Below are positions 32,624 through 42,218 of a stretch of 64,000 bases of DNA, piece by piece; within the stretch, counting starts at the first letter, position 1; every line of letters starts with the position of its first letter. Below the pieces are notes generated by a model that saw only the letters and a list, made by a program, of their open reading frames with translations, did not search any database and had not been told where the DNA came from. The stretch spans positions 992,001-1,056,000 of the forward strand of contig CBDFLL010000006.1 of the NCBI GenBank assembly GCA_965249205.1, given 5' to 3'. The translations under genes and the position numbers were made by a program. The DNA comes from JAQBVV01 sp965249205 (GTDB lineage: Bacteria; Acidobacteriota; Vicinamibacteria; Vicinamibacterales; UBA2999).

Positions 32624-34828
32624 ATGGACCGCGAACTGTTGATTGAGATCGGCTGCGAGGAGCTTCCGGCGGGATGGCTTCCCGGACTCACGGCGCAGCT
32701 TGCCCGGCATCTCGATGCCCGTCTGAAAGGCGCCAGGCTCACGCCGCAGGCCCCAGCGGAGAGTTTCAGTACGCCCAGGCGGTTGGCGGCGCGTGTGGCG
32801 AAGCTGGCCGACCATCAGACGGATTTCGAAGAGGTGGTCACGGGGCCTCCGGTCACGAAGGCGTTCACGTCCGATGGCGAACCGACACCTGCAGCGGCTG
32901 GATTCGCGAAGAAGCACGGCGTTGAGGTCGGCGCCCTCGAACAGCTTGAGACGCCCAAGGGCACGTATCTGGCGCACCGTGTTCGGGAGCGGGGCAAGGC
33001 GACCGTCGATGTAATCGCCAGCGTTGCCGCTGGACTCCTACGAGACATGACGTTCCCGAAGCAGATGCGGTGGGACGCCCATCTTGAAGACGGGAAGGGC
33101 GAGCTCCTGTTCGCGCGGCCGATCCGGTGGCTGGTGTTGTTGTACGGAGCGCGAGTCGTACCGTTTGTGATTCGCCGAGCCGAAGGTGCCCAGAGCCGAA
33201 ACGTGCAGGACATTCGGTCGGGCTCCCAAACGTACGGCCATCGCTTTCTCACCACGAGCGGACGGGCGGGCCGCGCCATCAAGATCAAAACCTTCGAGGA
33301 CTATCAGGCACGGTTGCTCGAAAACTTCGTGATTCTTGACCGCAGCGAGCGGGAATCAAGGATTCGTCGCGAGTTGGAGTCGCATGCCCGCAGGCTGGGA
33401 GGCCGGGTCAGTGGTCTGGTCGCCGCGCACTCGTCGCTCCTGCAGGAAGTGCCGGATCTGGTGGAGTACCCGTCGGTCGTGGCCGGCCACTATTCGGTCG
33501 AGTTCCTCGAACTACCCGAGGAAGTGTTGACGACGACGATGATTCATCATCAGCACTACTTTCCGGTCGTCGACGAGGCGGGGACATTGAAGCCGGCATT
33601 CCTGGCGGTGGTCAACACGGAGCCGGAGAAGCCGGAGATCATCGCTCGAAACGCGGAGCGCGTACTCGCGGCACGGCTGCGAGATGCGCGGTTCTTCTGG
33701 GACGAAGATCGCAAGGGCACGCTTGAGTCGAGGACCGCGCGCCTCTCAACCATCCTGTTTCACAAGAAGCTAGGGAGCTATCTCGAGAAGGCGGACCGGA
33801 TCGCGGCGCTCGCGCGCTGGATCGCCCTTGTCGCGCTCGAGCAACCCGAGACGATCGCCCGCGATGCCGAGCAGGCTGGCCGACTGTGCAAGGCGGATCT
33901 CGGCACAGACATGGTGCGCGAACTCACTGAGCTGCAGGGCACGATGGGCGGGATCTACGCCCGCGAGGAAGGGCAGTCTGAATCGGTCTGGAAGGCGATC
34001 TATTTTCACTATCTGCCGATTGGGGTCGAGGCCGATGCACCCCCCTCGCGCGCGCAACTCGGCGCCGCAGCCGTGACGTGGGCGGCGGTCTCGCTGGCCG
34101 ACAAACTCGACTCCGTGGTGGGCATGTTCACGGCGGGCGAGCGGCCAACCGGCTCGCGTGACCCGCTCGGCTTACGGCGGCAGGCGCAGGGTGTCGTGAG
34201 GATTCTCGCCGACTTGCCTGAGATGACTGGTCTTCAGACACGGCTGACTCTTGGGTCCCTGTTGGCTCGCGCGGCTGAGCCGTTCGATGGGCACGGAGAT
34301 TCGTCGGCGCCCCTGTGCGCTTTCATCGCGGATCGCCTGGCATACCTGCTCGATCAACGCGGCTACGACGTGCGCAACGTGCGAGCGGTGCTGCATGGCG
34401 GCATCGAAGGCGTCAGCCCCTTGGAAGCTCGACTCAAGCTCGAGGCGCTCGCGGAGATGAGTGGGTCGGCGGCCCTGATGGGGGTGGCGACGTTGTTGAA
34501 GCGGGTGAAGAACATCACGAAGGGTGTCGACAGTGGCGCAGACTGGGCGGCGGTTCAGGGACGACTTGTCGACCCGGCCGAGCAGGCGCTGTGGTCACAG
34601 GTCGATGCATCGGCGCCGGGGATCAGGGCTGCGGCGTCGCGTGGGGACTATCGAGAGGCCTTCGCCGGCGTTGCGGGACTTCAGCCGGCAGTGGCGAAGT
34701 TTTTTGACGACGTGCTGGTCATGACGGACGACGAGACGCTTCGTCACGCCCGATTGGCACTGGTGGCCACGTTGCGAGATCTGATTCTGGGAATTGCTGA
34801 TATTTCCGAGATTGTTACAGAGGGCTGA
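32624..34828 (+). CDS. glyS: Glycyl-tRNA synthetase beta subunit
   Basis: The beta subunit recognises tRNA-Gly. At 734 residues it has the normal length, with the N-terminal LLIEIGCEELPAGWLPGL, the FARPIRWLVLLYG segment, the HD-type region near LCKADLGTDMVRELTELQGTMGG, and the C-terminal anticodon-binding domain. It overlaps or abuts nothing else; ppdK begins 16 bp after its stop. The glyQ-glyS-ppdK order occurs in several phyla. Confidence 0.96.
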   Translation: MDRELLIEIGCEELPAGWLPGLTAQLARHLDARLKGARLTPQAPAESFSTPRRLAARVAKLADHQTDFEEVVTGPPVTKAFTSDGEPTPAAAGFAKKHGVEVGALEQLETPKGTYLAHRVRERGKATVDVIASVAAGLLRDMTFPKQMRWDAHLEDGKGELLFARPIRWLVLLYGARVVPFVIRRAEGAQSRNVQDIRSGSQTYGHRFLTTSGRAGRAIKIKTFEDYQARLLENFVILDRSERESRIRRELESHARRLGGRVSGLVAAHSSLLQEVPDLVEYPSVVAGHYSVEFLELPEEVLTTTMIHHQHYFPVVDEAGTLKPAFLAVVNTEPEKPEIIARNAERVLAARLRDARFFWDEDRKGTLESRTARLSTILFHKKLGSYLEKADRIAALARWIALVALEQPETIARDAEQAGRLCKADLGTDMVRELTELQGTMGGIYAREEGQSESVWKAIYFHYLPIGVEADAPPSRAQLGAAAVTWAAVSLADKLDSVVGMFTAGERPTGSRDPLGLRRQAQGVVRILADLPEMTGLQTRLTLGSLLARAAEPFDGHGDSSAPLCAFIADRLAYLLDQRGYDVRNVRAVLHGGIEGVSPLEARLKLEALAEMSGSAALMGVATLLKRVKNITKGVDSGADWAAVQGRLVDPAEQALWSQVDASAPGIRAAASRGDYREAFAGVAGLQPAVAKFFDDVLVMTDDETLRHARLALVATLRDLILGIADISEIVTEG

Positions 34829-34844
34829 AGGAACTGAGTGGACG

Positions 34845-37673
34845 ATGGCGAACAAGCGAGCGGGACAGCCGGTCCGAGCGACGACAAAGACCAAGACCAA
34901 GACGAAGACAAAGGTGAAGACGAAGACGACGAGCGTTCGTCGAGTCGCGAGACGGACCACCCGCGCCAGGAAATACGTTTATTTTTTCGGCAACGGCAAA
35001 GCCGATGGCGAGCGGAGTATGCGGGATACGCTGGGCGGCAAGGGCGCCGGACTCGCCGAAATGACCAATGCCGGCTTGCCCGTGCCACCCGGCTTCACGA
35101 TTTCCACTGATGTGTGTTCGTTGTACTACGCGAACAAGGGACGCACACCCGCGACGGTCGAAGCGGAAATCGCGGGACACGTCAGAAAACTGGAAAAGGC
35201 CGCGGGCGCGACGCTTGGCTCGGTGACGAACCCGTTGCTGGTCTCTGTTCGTTCGGGATCGAAGTTTTCCATGCCCGGCATGATGGATACGATTCTCAAC
35301 CTTGGCCTCAACGACGCCGCCGTCGAGGGGCTGAAGGCGCGGACATCCAACGGTCGGTTTGCCTTCGACAGTTACCGCCGCTTCGTGCAGATGTTCGGCA
35401 GCGTCGTGCTGGAGATTCCCAAGGCGGTGTTCGAGCACGAGTTCGAGGCCGTGAAGCAAGAGCGTGGGGTGTCGCTGGATACGGATCTGGATGAGCAGGC
35501 GTTACGCGACGTTGTGAGCCGCTACAAGCGGGTCGTGCGGAGCAAGACGAAGCGCGACTTCCCGCAGGAGCCGCATGAGCAATTGGCGATGGCCCGAGAT
35601 GCGGTCTTCCGCTCGTGGATGAACCCACGTGCGCAGGAGTACCGTCGCATCTACGACATTCCTGATCACATCGGGACTGCGGTGAACGTGCAGATGATGG
35701 TGTTTGGCAATACCGGTGATCGGTCGGCCACAGGCGTTGGGTTCACCCGCAATCCGGCGACCGGCGCCAAGGAGTTCTACGGGGAGTTTCTGATCAACGC
35801 GCAGGGCGAGGACGTCGTGGCCGGCATCCGGACACCGCAGCCGATCACCCAGCTCAAGAAGGTCATGCCCAAGGCGTACGCCCAGTTGCGCGACATCACG
35901 AGTCGGCTTGAGCGCAACTACAAGGACGTGCAGGATTTCGAGTTCACGATCGAGGACGAGCGACTGTTCATGTTGCAGACCAGGAACGGCAAGCGGACCG
36001 GGTACGCCGCGGTCGTGATCGCCACAGATTTCGTGGCGGAGCGATTGATCACTCAGAAAGAGGCCGTACTCCAGGTTGATCCCGAGTCCCTCTCTCAGCT
36101 GCTGGCGCCTGGCTTCGACCTTGCAGAATGGAATGCGATCCCCGTGGCCACCACGGGTCTGCCGGCGTCTCCGGGCGCCGCGAGCGGACAAGTGGTGTTT
36201 ACGGCCGAAGATGCCGTCAAGTGGTCCGACGAAGGGACCCCGGTCATTCTCGTACGGCGCGAGACCGCGCCAGACGATATTGCCGGCATGTTCGTCTCGC
36301 AGGGCATCCTCACGGCGACCGGAGGTATGACGTCGCATGCTGCGGTGGTGGGTCGGCAGATGGGTAAGCCATCGGTTGTTGGAGCGTCCGAGATCGAGAT
36401 CGACGAGGACGCGAAGTGGTGCTCGATAGGCGGCCAGACCGTGCGCGAGGGCAACTTCGTCTCGTTCGACGGCCTGACCGGTGACGTGAAGCTGGCCAAG
36501 GTGGCGTCGAAGCCCAGCGAAATTCTGCAAGTGGTGACGGGGGAGCTGAAGGCGGCGAAGTCGGACATCTGTCGTCGGTTCATGCTGATGCTGACGTGGT
36601 CCGACAGGTATCGCCGGATGGGCGTCCGCGCCAACGCTGACCAGCCAGACCAGGCGGAGCTGGCCTATGCGTTTGGCGGCCGGGGAATTGGGCTGTGCCG
36701 GACCGAGCACATGTTTTTCGGCGAAGGGCGGATCCCCATCGTGCAACGCATGATCCTGGCCGACACCGAGGCTGATCGACGGGCAGCGCTCGCGGAGCTG
36801 CTGCCACTCCAGCGCAAGGACTTCTACGGTGTCTTCAAGGCCATGCACGGGGAGCCGGTCACCATTCGCATGATTGACCCGCCGCTGCATGAATTCCTGC
36901 CAAAGCGGGAGGAGTTGATGGTGGACTTCGCCAAGCTTGAGGCGGGGGGTGTCTCAGAAGCCGAGTTGGAAGAGAAGCTCGTTCTGCTGCGCCGGGTGGA
37001 GCAGCTTCACGAGTTCAATCCGATGCTTGGCCACCGGGGCGTTCGGCTCGGCATTACGTACCCTGAAATCACCGAGATGCAGACCAGGGCGATTATCGAA
37101 GCCGCGTGTCAGCTCGCGACGGAGGGCGGCAAGGTTACGCCCGAAATCATGATCCCGCTCGTCGGGCACGTGAAGGAGCTGCGCGACCAGAAGGCGGTCG
37201 TTGACCGCGTGGCGAAGGCAGTGATGAAGGAGCGTGGCGTCAAGGTCAGGTATCTGGTGGGCACCATGATCGAGGTCCCGCGTGGAGCAATGACGGCGGA
37301 TCAGATCGCGGGTGAGGCGCAGTTCTTCTCGTTCGGGACCAACGACCTCACGCAGCTCACTTTTGGATTCTCGCGAGACGATATCGGAAAGTTCCTGCGG
37401 GTATATCAGGACAAGAAGATTCTCGACAAGGATCCGTTCGCGACCTTTGATGTCGAGGGCGTTGGTCCAGTCGTGCGAACGGCCGTGGAACTGGGGCGTC
37501 GGGCGCGTCCCGGCATCAAACTCGGCGTGTGCGGCGAGCACGGGGGAGACGCGGCATCGATTCACTTCTTCGAGTCGGTCGGTCTCAACTATGTGAGTTG
37601 CTCGCCGTATCGCGTGCCCGTGGCACGTCTCGCGGCGGCGCAGGCCGCGCTCGCGGTCAAGGGTGGCGACTAG
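34845..37673 (+). CDS. ppdK: Pyruvate, phosphate dikinase with a Lys/Thr-rich N-terminal extension
   Basis: PpdK interconverts pyruvate, ATP and phosphate with PEP, AMP and pyrophosphate. Of 942 residues, the first 45 or so are unusual: a basic repeat of Lys-Thr pairs (about residues 16-29) and an Arg-rich stretch, before the family start KYVYFFGNGKADGE. Then come the nucleotide domain, the swivelling domain with the phosphohistidine in GGMTSHAAVVGRQMG, and the PEP/pyruvate barrel ending in GVCGEHGGD. I place the start at the ATG at 34845, shortly after glyS. Enzyme identity is sure; the role of the extension is unknown. Confidence 0.95.
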   Translation: MANKRAGQPVRATTKTKTKTKTKVKTKTTSVRRVARRTTRARKYVYFFGNGKADGERSMRDTLGGKGAGLAEMTNAGLPVPPGFTISTDVCSLYYANKGRTPATVEAEIAGHVRKLEKAAGATLGSVTNPLLVSVRSGSKFSMPGMMDTILNLGLNDAAVEGLKARTSNGRFAFDSYRRFVQMFGSVVLEIPKAVFEHEFEAVKQERGVSLDTDLDEQALRDVVSRYKRVVRSKTKRDFPQEPHEQLAMARDAVFRSWMNPRAQEYRRIYDIPDHIGTAVNVQMMVFGNTGDRSATGVGFTRNPATGAKEFYGEFLINAQGEDVVAGIRTPQPITQLKKVMPKAYAQLRDITSRLERNYKDVQDFEFTIEDERLFMLQTRNGKRTGYAAVVIATDFVAERLITQKEAVLQVDPESLSQLLAPGFDLAEWNAIPVATTGLPASPGAASGQVVFTAEDAVKWSDEGTPVILVRRETAPDDIAGMFVSQGILTATGGMTSHAAVVGRQMGKPSVVGASEIEIDEDAKWCSIGGQTVREGNFVSFDGLTGDVKLAKVASKPSEILQVVTGELKAAKSDICRRFMLMLTWSDRYRRMGVRANADQPDQAELAYAFGGRGIGLCRTEHMFFGEGRIPIVQRMILADTEADRRAALAELLPLQRKDFYGVFKAMHGEPVTIRMIDPPLHEFLPKREELMVDFAKLEAGGVSEAELEEKLVLLRRVEQLHEFNPMLGHRGVRLGITYPEITEMQTRAIIEAACQLATEGGKVTPEIMIPLVGHVKELRDQKAVVDRVAKAVMKERGVKVRYLVGTMIEVPRGAMTADQIAGEAQFFSFGTNDLTQLTFGFSRDDIGKFLRVYQDKKILDKDPFATFDVEGVGPVVRTAVELGRRARPGIKLGVCGEHGGDAASIHFFESVGLNYVSCSPYRVPVARLAAAQAALAVKGGD

Positions 37674-37712
37674 TCTCCCCCTCGGTGGATCGCGGCTTGG
37701 CGGGGAGCGGCC

Positions 37713-39482
37713 GTGACTCGCATCCAGATCCTGCCGACCGATCTCGCCAATCAAATCGCCGCCGGGGAGGTTGTTGAGCGTCCGGCCTCGGTGATCAAGG
37801 AACTGGTCGAGAACTCGATCGACGCTGCCGCGCGGCGTATCTCCGTCGCGATCGAGTTTGGTGGGAAGCGGCGCATTCACGTCGAAGACGATGGTGAAGG
37901 CATGGGGCCGGAGGACGTCCGGCTTGCCGTTGAGCGTCACGCCACGAGCAAGGTGCGACGGTCAGAGGACCTCGAAGGCATTGCCACGCTGGGGTTCCGT
38001 GGCGAGGCGCTTCCGAGTATCGCGTCCGTCTCACACTTCGTGTTGCGCAGTCGACCGCGTGGTGCCGACTCTGGTACCGAGATTCGCATCAACGGCGGTA
38101 CTGTGGCTTCGGTGACCGAAGTCGGGATGGGCGAAGGGACCTCTCTCGAGATCACCGACCTGTTCTATAATCTGCCGGCCCGTCGCAAGTTTCTGAAGTC
38201 CGATGGGGCGGAGTCGGGGCAGATCTCACGCGTCGTGACCCAGCTCGCCCTGTGTTATCCGGAAGTCGGATTCACACTCACCAACGCCAAGCGCACGGTC
38301 GTGCAGTGCCCACCGGTGCCCACGTTGCGTGACCGGCTCTACCAGTTGTACGGCGAGCGTTCCGATCTGGTCGAGGTACGGCGCGAGGGCGACGTCGAGG
38401 TGCTGGGCTACATCGCAGCGCTCGCCGAGCAGGGGCCCAAGCGGGGTCCGCAGAACGTCTTCGTCAACCGGCGGATCGTGAAGGACCGCACGATCGCCCA
38501 CGCCATCATCGACGCGTACAGTGTCGCCTCCATCAAAGAGCGCAGCCCCGAGGTACACCTGTTCATCTCGATGCCACCGACGGCAGTGGACGTCAATGTG
38601 CACCCGACAAAGGCGGAGGTGCGTTTTCGCGACCAATCGCACATACATGAGGTCATCCGGCGGACCCTTGGCGACGCGCTGGGTCGCGGTCCGGCGCCGG
38701 CATTGCACCTGGAGTCTGCCCAGCCGTCCCCGACGGCGCCAAGCGCGCTCTCGCTACCGTCGGTGTACCCCGGCACGTTTCCGAGTCGGTGGAGAACGGG
38801 GTCCGGTGGTGCCGGGAGCGCAGGTGGGGGCGCCGGTGTCGTCGCCGAAGCGCTCGCACATGTTCAGGGGTTCGCGCCTTCGCCGTCAGCGGCGACGTCA
38901 ACGATCCGTCCCATGATCGCCCTGGGTCAGTTCCGTGACACCTTCATCATCGCCGTCGACGACGAAGGCATCGCGATCGTCGACCAGCACGTGGCGCACG
39001 AGCGCATCCTGTTTGAGCGAATCGTGGAGCGGTTGACGGGCGGTGGATTGGACAGTCAGCGCCTACTCGAGCCGATGCTTGTCGACATGTCGGCCGCGGC
39101 ACGCCAGGCCCTGGCGACTCGCGTCGCGGAGCTCGCGCGAATGGGATTCGAGCTGGAGGAGTTCGGCGGCGAGACGGTGCGTGTCGTGGCAGTGCCTGTG
39201 TTGCTGCGCCGCGAAGAGTGCGAAGCGGCGATTCTGGCGCTGGCGGAAGATCTGGAAGGCTTGGATGGCGGATCTCCCGTGGACGAGGCGCTCAAGCGCA
39301 TCGCGGCGACGATGGCGTGCCATGCGGCGGTGAAGGCGAATGACCCGCTCACCCCTGAAAAGATGGCGCACATCCTGGAGGAGCTGCGGCAGACCGCCTA
39401 TTCCACCATTTGTCCGCACGGCCGCCCGGTGATGCTTCGTTTGACCCGTCGCGAAGTCGAGAAAAACTTCCAGCGGATCTGA
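37713..39482 (+). CDS. mutL: DNA mismatch repair protein MutL (endonuclease type)
   Basis: MutL links MutS to strand removal in mismatch repair. The protein of 589 residues has the GHKL ATPase motifs: ELVENSIDAAA, VEDDGEGM, RHATSKV, GFRGEALPSI. The C-terminal half contains DQHVAHERILFE, corresponding to the nickase motif DQHA-x2-E-x4-E with Ala replaced by Val, and ACHAAVKAND and CPHGRP, so it is probably a nicking MutL that works without MutH. A Gly/Ser/Pro-rich linker joins the halves. The start is a GTG at 37713. No mutS lies in the window. Confidence 0.95.
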   Translation: MTRIQILPTDLANQIAAGEVVERPASVIKELVENSIDAAARRISVAIEFGGKRRIHVEDDGEGMGPEDVRLAVERHATSKVRRSEDLEGIATLGFRGEALPSIASVSHFVLRSRPRGADSGTEIRINGGTVASVTEVGMGEGTSLEITDLFYNLPARRKFLKSDGAESGQISRVVTQLALCYPEVGFTLTNAKRTVVQCPPVPTLRDRLYQLYGERSDLVEVRREGDVEVLGYIAALAEQGPKRGPQNVFVNRRIVKDRTIAHAIIDAYSVASIKERSPEVHLFISMPPTAVDVNVHPTKAEVRFRDQSHIHEVIRRTLGDALGRGPAPALHLESAQPSPTAPSALSLPSVYPGTFPSRWRTGSGGAGSAGGGAGVVAEALAHVQGFAPSPSAATSTIRPMIALGQFRDTFIIAVDDEGIAIVDQHVAHERILFERIVERLTGGGLDSQRLLEPMLVDMSAAARQALATRVAELARMGFELEEFGGETVRVVAVPVLLRREECEAAILALAEDLEGLDGGSPVDEALKRIAATMACHAAVKANDPLTPEKMAHILEELRQTAYSTICPHGRPVMLRLTRREVEKNFQRI

Positions 39483-39490
39483 CGAGCCCG

Positions 39491-40858
39491 TCAGCCCCCC
39501 GATCGCCGATCCTGCTTGAGCCGTGTCCACGTGCGAAGGCGTTGCGCAATCTCCTTCTCATATCCGCGGTCGACCGGCACGTAATACTGCCTGTCCGCCA
39601 CGGAGGCTGGCAGACATTCCATCGCGGCGATCCCATCTGGCTCGTCGTGCGCGTACCGGTAGTGCGCGCCGTAGTCGAGTGCTTTCATCAGCCGCGTCGG
39701 CGCGTTGCGCAGATGCAGCGGCACCGGGTCGGCGGCGTGGGTGTGCGCGTCAGCCTTGGCGGCCTCATACGCGGCGTACACCGCGTTGCTCTTCGGCGCA
39801 GTGGCGAGATAGACCGCAGCCTGCGCGAGAGCTGTATCGCCTTCCGGCATACCGATAAAGTGCGCGGCGTCCTTGGCGGCCACAGCCACGGCCAGCGCCT
39901 GTGGATCAGCGTTGCCAACATCCTCGGACGCGAAGCGAATCAGACGCCGCGCGACATACAGTGGGTCTTCGCCTGCCTCGAGCATCCGAGCGACCCAGTA
40001 CACGGCCGCGTTCGGGTCGCTGTTTCGCATAGACTTGTGCAGGGCCGACATGAGGTTGTAATGCTCCTCACCGCTCTTGTCGTAGAGCAGCGCTCGGCGC
40101 TGAATCGCGTCTTCAAGCTCAGGCAGATCGAGGCGGCGGCTGACTCCGTCGGTCCCGACTGGAGCGGCCGCTGTGGAAAACTCCAGCAGATTCAGCGCGG
40201 TCCTCGCGTCTCCGTTAGCAAACTGCGCGATCGCCGTGATCGCGCGGTCGGTGGCCGTGATGTGCTTTCTGCCGAGGCCGACCTCGGCGTCCTCGAGTGC
40301 GCGGCGGAGCACAGTCTCGATGCCTCCCGAGGTCAGGGGCTGCAGCACGAACACTCTCGACCGGGAGAGAAGAGCGGCGTTGACCTCGAATGATGGGTTC
40401 TCCGTCGTCGCGCCGATCAGTACGATGTCGCCACTCTCCACCCTGGGCAGGAACGCATCCTGCTGAGCCTTGTTGAAGCGGTGAATCTCGTCGATGAACA
40501 CGATCGTGCGTCGGTTGGTTGTGCGGCGTCGGACTTCGGCCGCTGCCATGACGTCCTTGATCTCCTTGATGCCTGAGAGCACGGCGCTGAACTGGACGAA
40601 GTGGGCTTTAGTCGTGTCGGCTACAATGCGCGCAAGCGTGGTCTTGCCGGTGCCGGGTGGTCCCCACAGAATGACCGAGCGCAGCATGTCGCGCTCGATC
40701 ACATTGCGCAGCGGCCGGCCAGGCGCGAGGATATGGCCCTGTCCGACGATCTCGTCCAGCGTGCGAGGTCGCACGCTGTCCGCGAGTGGCGCCTCCGGCC
40801 GGCCGTGTACTCCGGCGGCCCCGGGGGTGGCTTCGTCGTCGAAGAGCGTATCGGTCAT
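39491..40858 (-). CDS. rarA: Replication-associated recombination protein A (RarA/MgsA AAA ATPase)
   Basis: RarA is a clamp-loader-like ATPase acting at stalled replication forks. The protein has 455 residues with Walker A ILWGPPGTGKTTLARI, Walker B IVFIDEIHRFNKAQQDAFLP, sensor 1 ATTENPSFEVN, and the C-terminal MgsA domain (YAHDEPDGIAAMECLP). I chose the ATG at 40858, which overlaps the upstream methylase stop (ATGA); the longer open frame beyond it is inside that gene. It is convergent with mutL, with only 8 bp between their ends. Confidence 0.95.
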   Translation of the reverse strand: MTDTLFDDEATPGAAGVHGRPEAPLADSVRPRTLDEIVGQGHILAPGRPLRNVIERDMLRSVILWGPPGTGKTTLARIVADTTKAHFVQFSAVLSGIKEIKDVMAAAEVRRRTTNRRTIVFIDEIHRFNKAQQDAFLPRVESGDIVLIGATTENPSFEVNAALLSRSRVFVLQPLTSGGIETVLRRALEDAEVGLGRKHITATDRAITAIAQFANGDARTALNLLEFSTAAAPVGTDGVSRRLDLPELEDAIQRRALLYDKSGEEHYNLMSALHKSMRNSDPNAAVYWVARMLEAGEDPLYVARRLIRFASEDVGNADPQALAVAVAAKDAAHFIGMPEGDTALAQAAVYLATAPKSNAVYAAYEAAKADAHTHAADPVPLHLRNAPTRLMKALDYGAHYRYAHDEPDGIAAMECLPASVADRQYYVPVDRGYEKEIAQRLRTWTRLKQDRRSGG

Positions 40859-41649
40859 GACCGCTGCCTCCGAGCCGCGTACATGAGGATCGCGCCCGCG
40901 ACAGCCACATTGAGTGACTCCACGGGCGGCGTCATCGGAATCGTCACGAGGTTGTCGCATTCCGTCAGCACGCCGGCCGGAAGTCCGTGCCCTTCCCCGC
41001 CAAGAATCAGCATCACCGAGCCGCGCCAGTCGATGTCCTCCGGCGCGCGTCCGTCTCGCGGTACCGCGGCGACCGTCCGAGTTCCCGACGCCTTGGCACC
41101 GCCGACGATCGCGTCGAGCCTGTTGCCGGCCGCGATCGGCATTCGCAGCGCACTCCCCATGCTTCCCCTGAGTGCCTTCCACGAGAACGGGTTCGCTGAC
41201 GAGCCTGTGACAAGTACGCCGGTCGCCCCGCTCGCTTCGGCTGCGCGGATGAGCCCGCCAAGGTTGCCAGGATCCTGAACGTCAGTGGCCACGAGCGTGA
41301 AGCCGGCGCTCGTGAGGCCGATGATGGCATCTGAGGACGCCCGTCGGGCAATGGCGACGATGCCGGAGGGCGACCGCACGGGGCTCACGGCCCTGAAGGC
41401 CGTATCGCTGACGCTGAAGACTGGCGCTCCCGCCGAGTCCAGCGCGCGTGCCAGGTCGCCGGCCTCCGAGTGGCCGGTCAGGTGCGACGAGGCGACCGCG
41501 ATTGCCTCGAAGTCCAGAGCGGCCATGCTCGCCTCACGCACCAGGTGCACACCGTCAAGCAGGATGCGTGCATCGTTGAACTCAGCAGCATCCGCGAGTT
41601 CTCGAAACGTGCGCACGAGGGCGTTCTGGCGACTGGAAATTGTCTTCAT
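40855..41649 (-). CDS. SpoU/TrmH-family RNA 2'-O-methyltransferase
   Basis: A SPOUT enzyme of 264 residues with all three family motifs: motif 1 VQDPGNLGGLIRAAEASG, motif 2 VMLILGGEGHGLP, and motif 3 IPMTPPVESLNVAVAGAILMY, which form the knotted SAM site. The N-terminal 100 residues are the substrate-binding domain of the RlmB/TsnR type. It probably methylates 23S rRNA or tRNA; the site cannot be assigned. It overlaps rarA by 4 bp. Confidence 0.88.
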   Translation of the reverse strand: MKTISSRQNALVRTFRELADAAEFNDARILLDGVHLVREASMAALDFEAIAVASSHLTGHSEAGDLARALDSAGAPVFSVSDTAFRAVSPVRSPSGIVAIARRASSDAIIGLTSAGFTLVATDVQDPGNLGGLIRAAEASGATGVLVTGSSANPFSWKALRGSMGSALRMPIAAGNRLDAIVGGAKASGTRTVAAVPRDGRAPEDIDWRGSVMLILGGEGHGLPAGVLTECDNLVTIPMTPPVESLNVAVAGAILMYAARRQRS

Positions 41650-41747
41650 CGATGCATGAATCCGTGCCGCGCATTCACGTCGCGAATCGTGAATCGCACA
41701 GCACGAATAGCTGCGAGCATAACAGACTGTGCTAGTCTGAATCCGCC

Positions 41748-42215
41748 GTGAAAGATCGCATCATCAAGCGTTTTAGTGATCAGATCGCCGCACTCGAGCG
41801 GGAGTTGCATCTTGAGTTGCCACGCGAGATTCAGATCGCCCGCGAGCTGGGTGACCTGCGCGAGAATGCGGAGTACAAGGCCGCGAAGGAGCGCCAGGGA
41901 ATCGTCAACGCGCAGCTTGCGATGCTCAAGAAGCGCGTCGGCGAAATCGCCATGATCAACCTTGATCGAATTCCGCACGACCGCGCAGGTTTCGGATCGA
42001 CGGTGCATCTTCGCATCGAGGCCGGAGAGACCATCGTCTACCAGCTCGTGATGCCTGAGGACGCCGACGTTGAGAAGGGCATGATTTCGACGTCCTCACC
42101 CATCGGCCGCGCCATTCTGAACAAGGAAGTTGGCGACGAGATCAAAGTCACAACCCCGGCGGGTCCGCGCCGCTTCGAATTGCTCAAAGTCATCACGATT
42201 CACGACGAAGAATGA
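41748..42215 (+). CDS. greA: Transcription elongation factor GreA/GreB family
   Basis: 155 residues: an N-terminal coiled coil (residues about 1-75) with the acidic tip LGDLRENAEYKAAKERQ, which enters the RNA polymerase secondary channel, and a C-terminal FKBP-like domain ending GPRRFELLKVITIHDEE. Gre factors stimulate transcript cleavage of backtracked polymerase. The start is a GTG at 41748. It is followed after 3 bp by the patatin-like gene, so they may share a transcript. Confidence 0.93.
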   Translation: MKDRIIKRFSDQIAALERELHLELPREIQIARELGDLRENAEYKAAKERQGIVNAQLAMLKKRVGEIAMINLDRIPHDRAGFGSTVHLRIEAGETIVYQLVMPEDADVEKGMISTSSPIGRAILNKEVGDEIKVTTPAGPRRFELLKVITIHDEE

Positions 42216-42218
42216 GGC

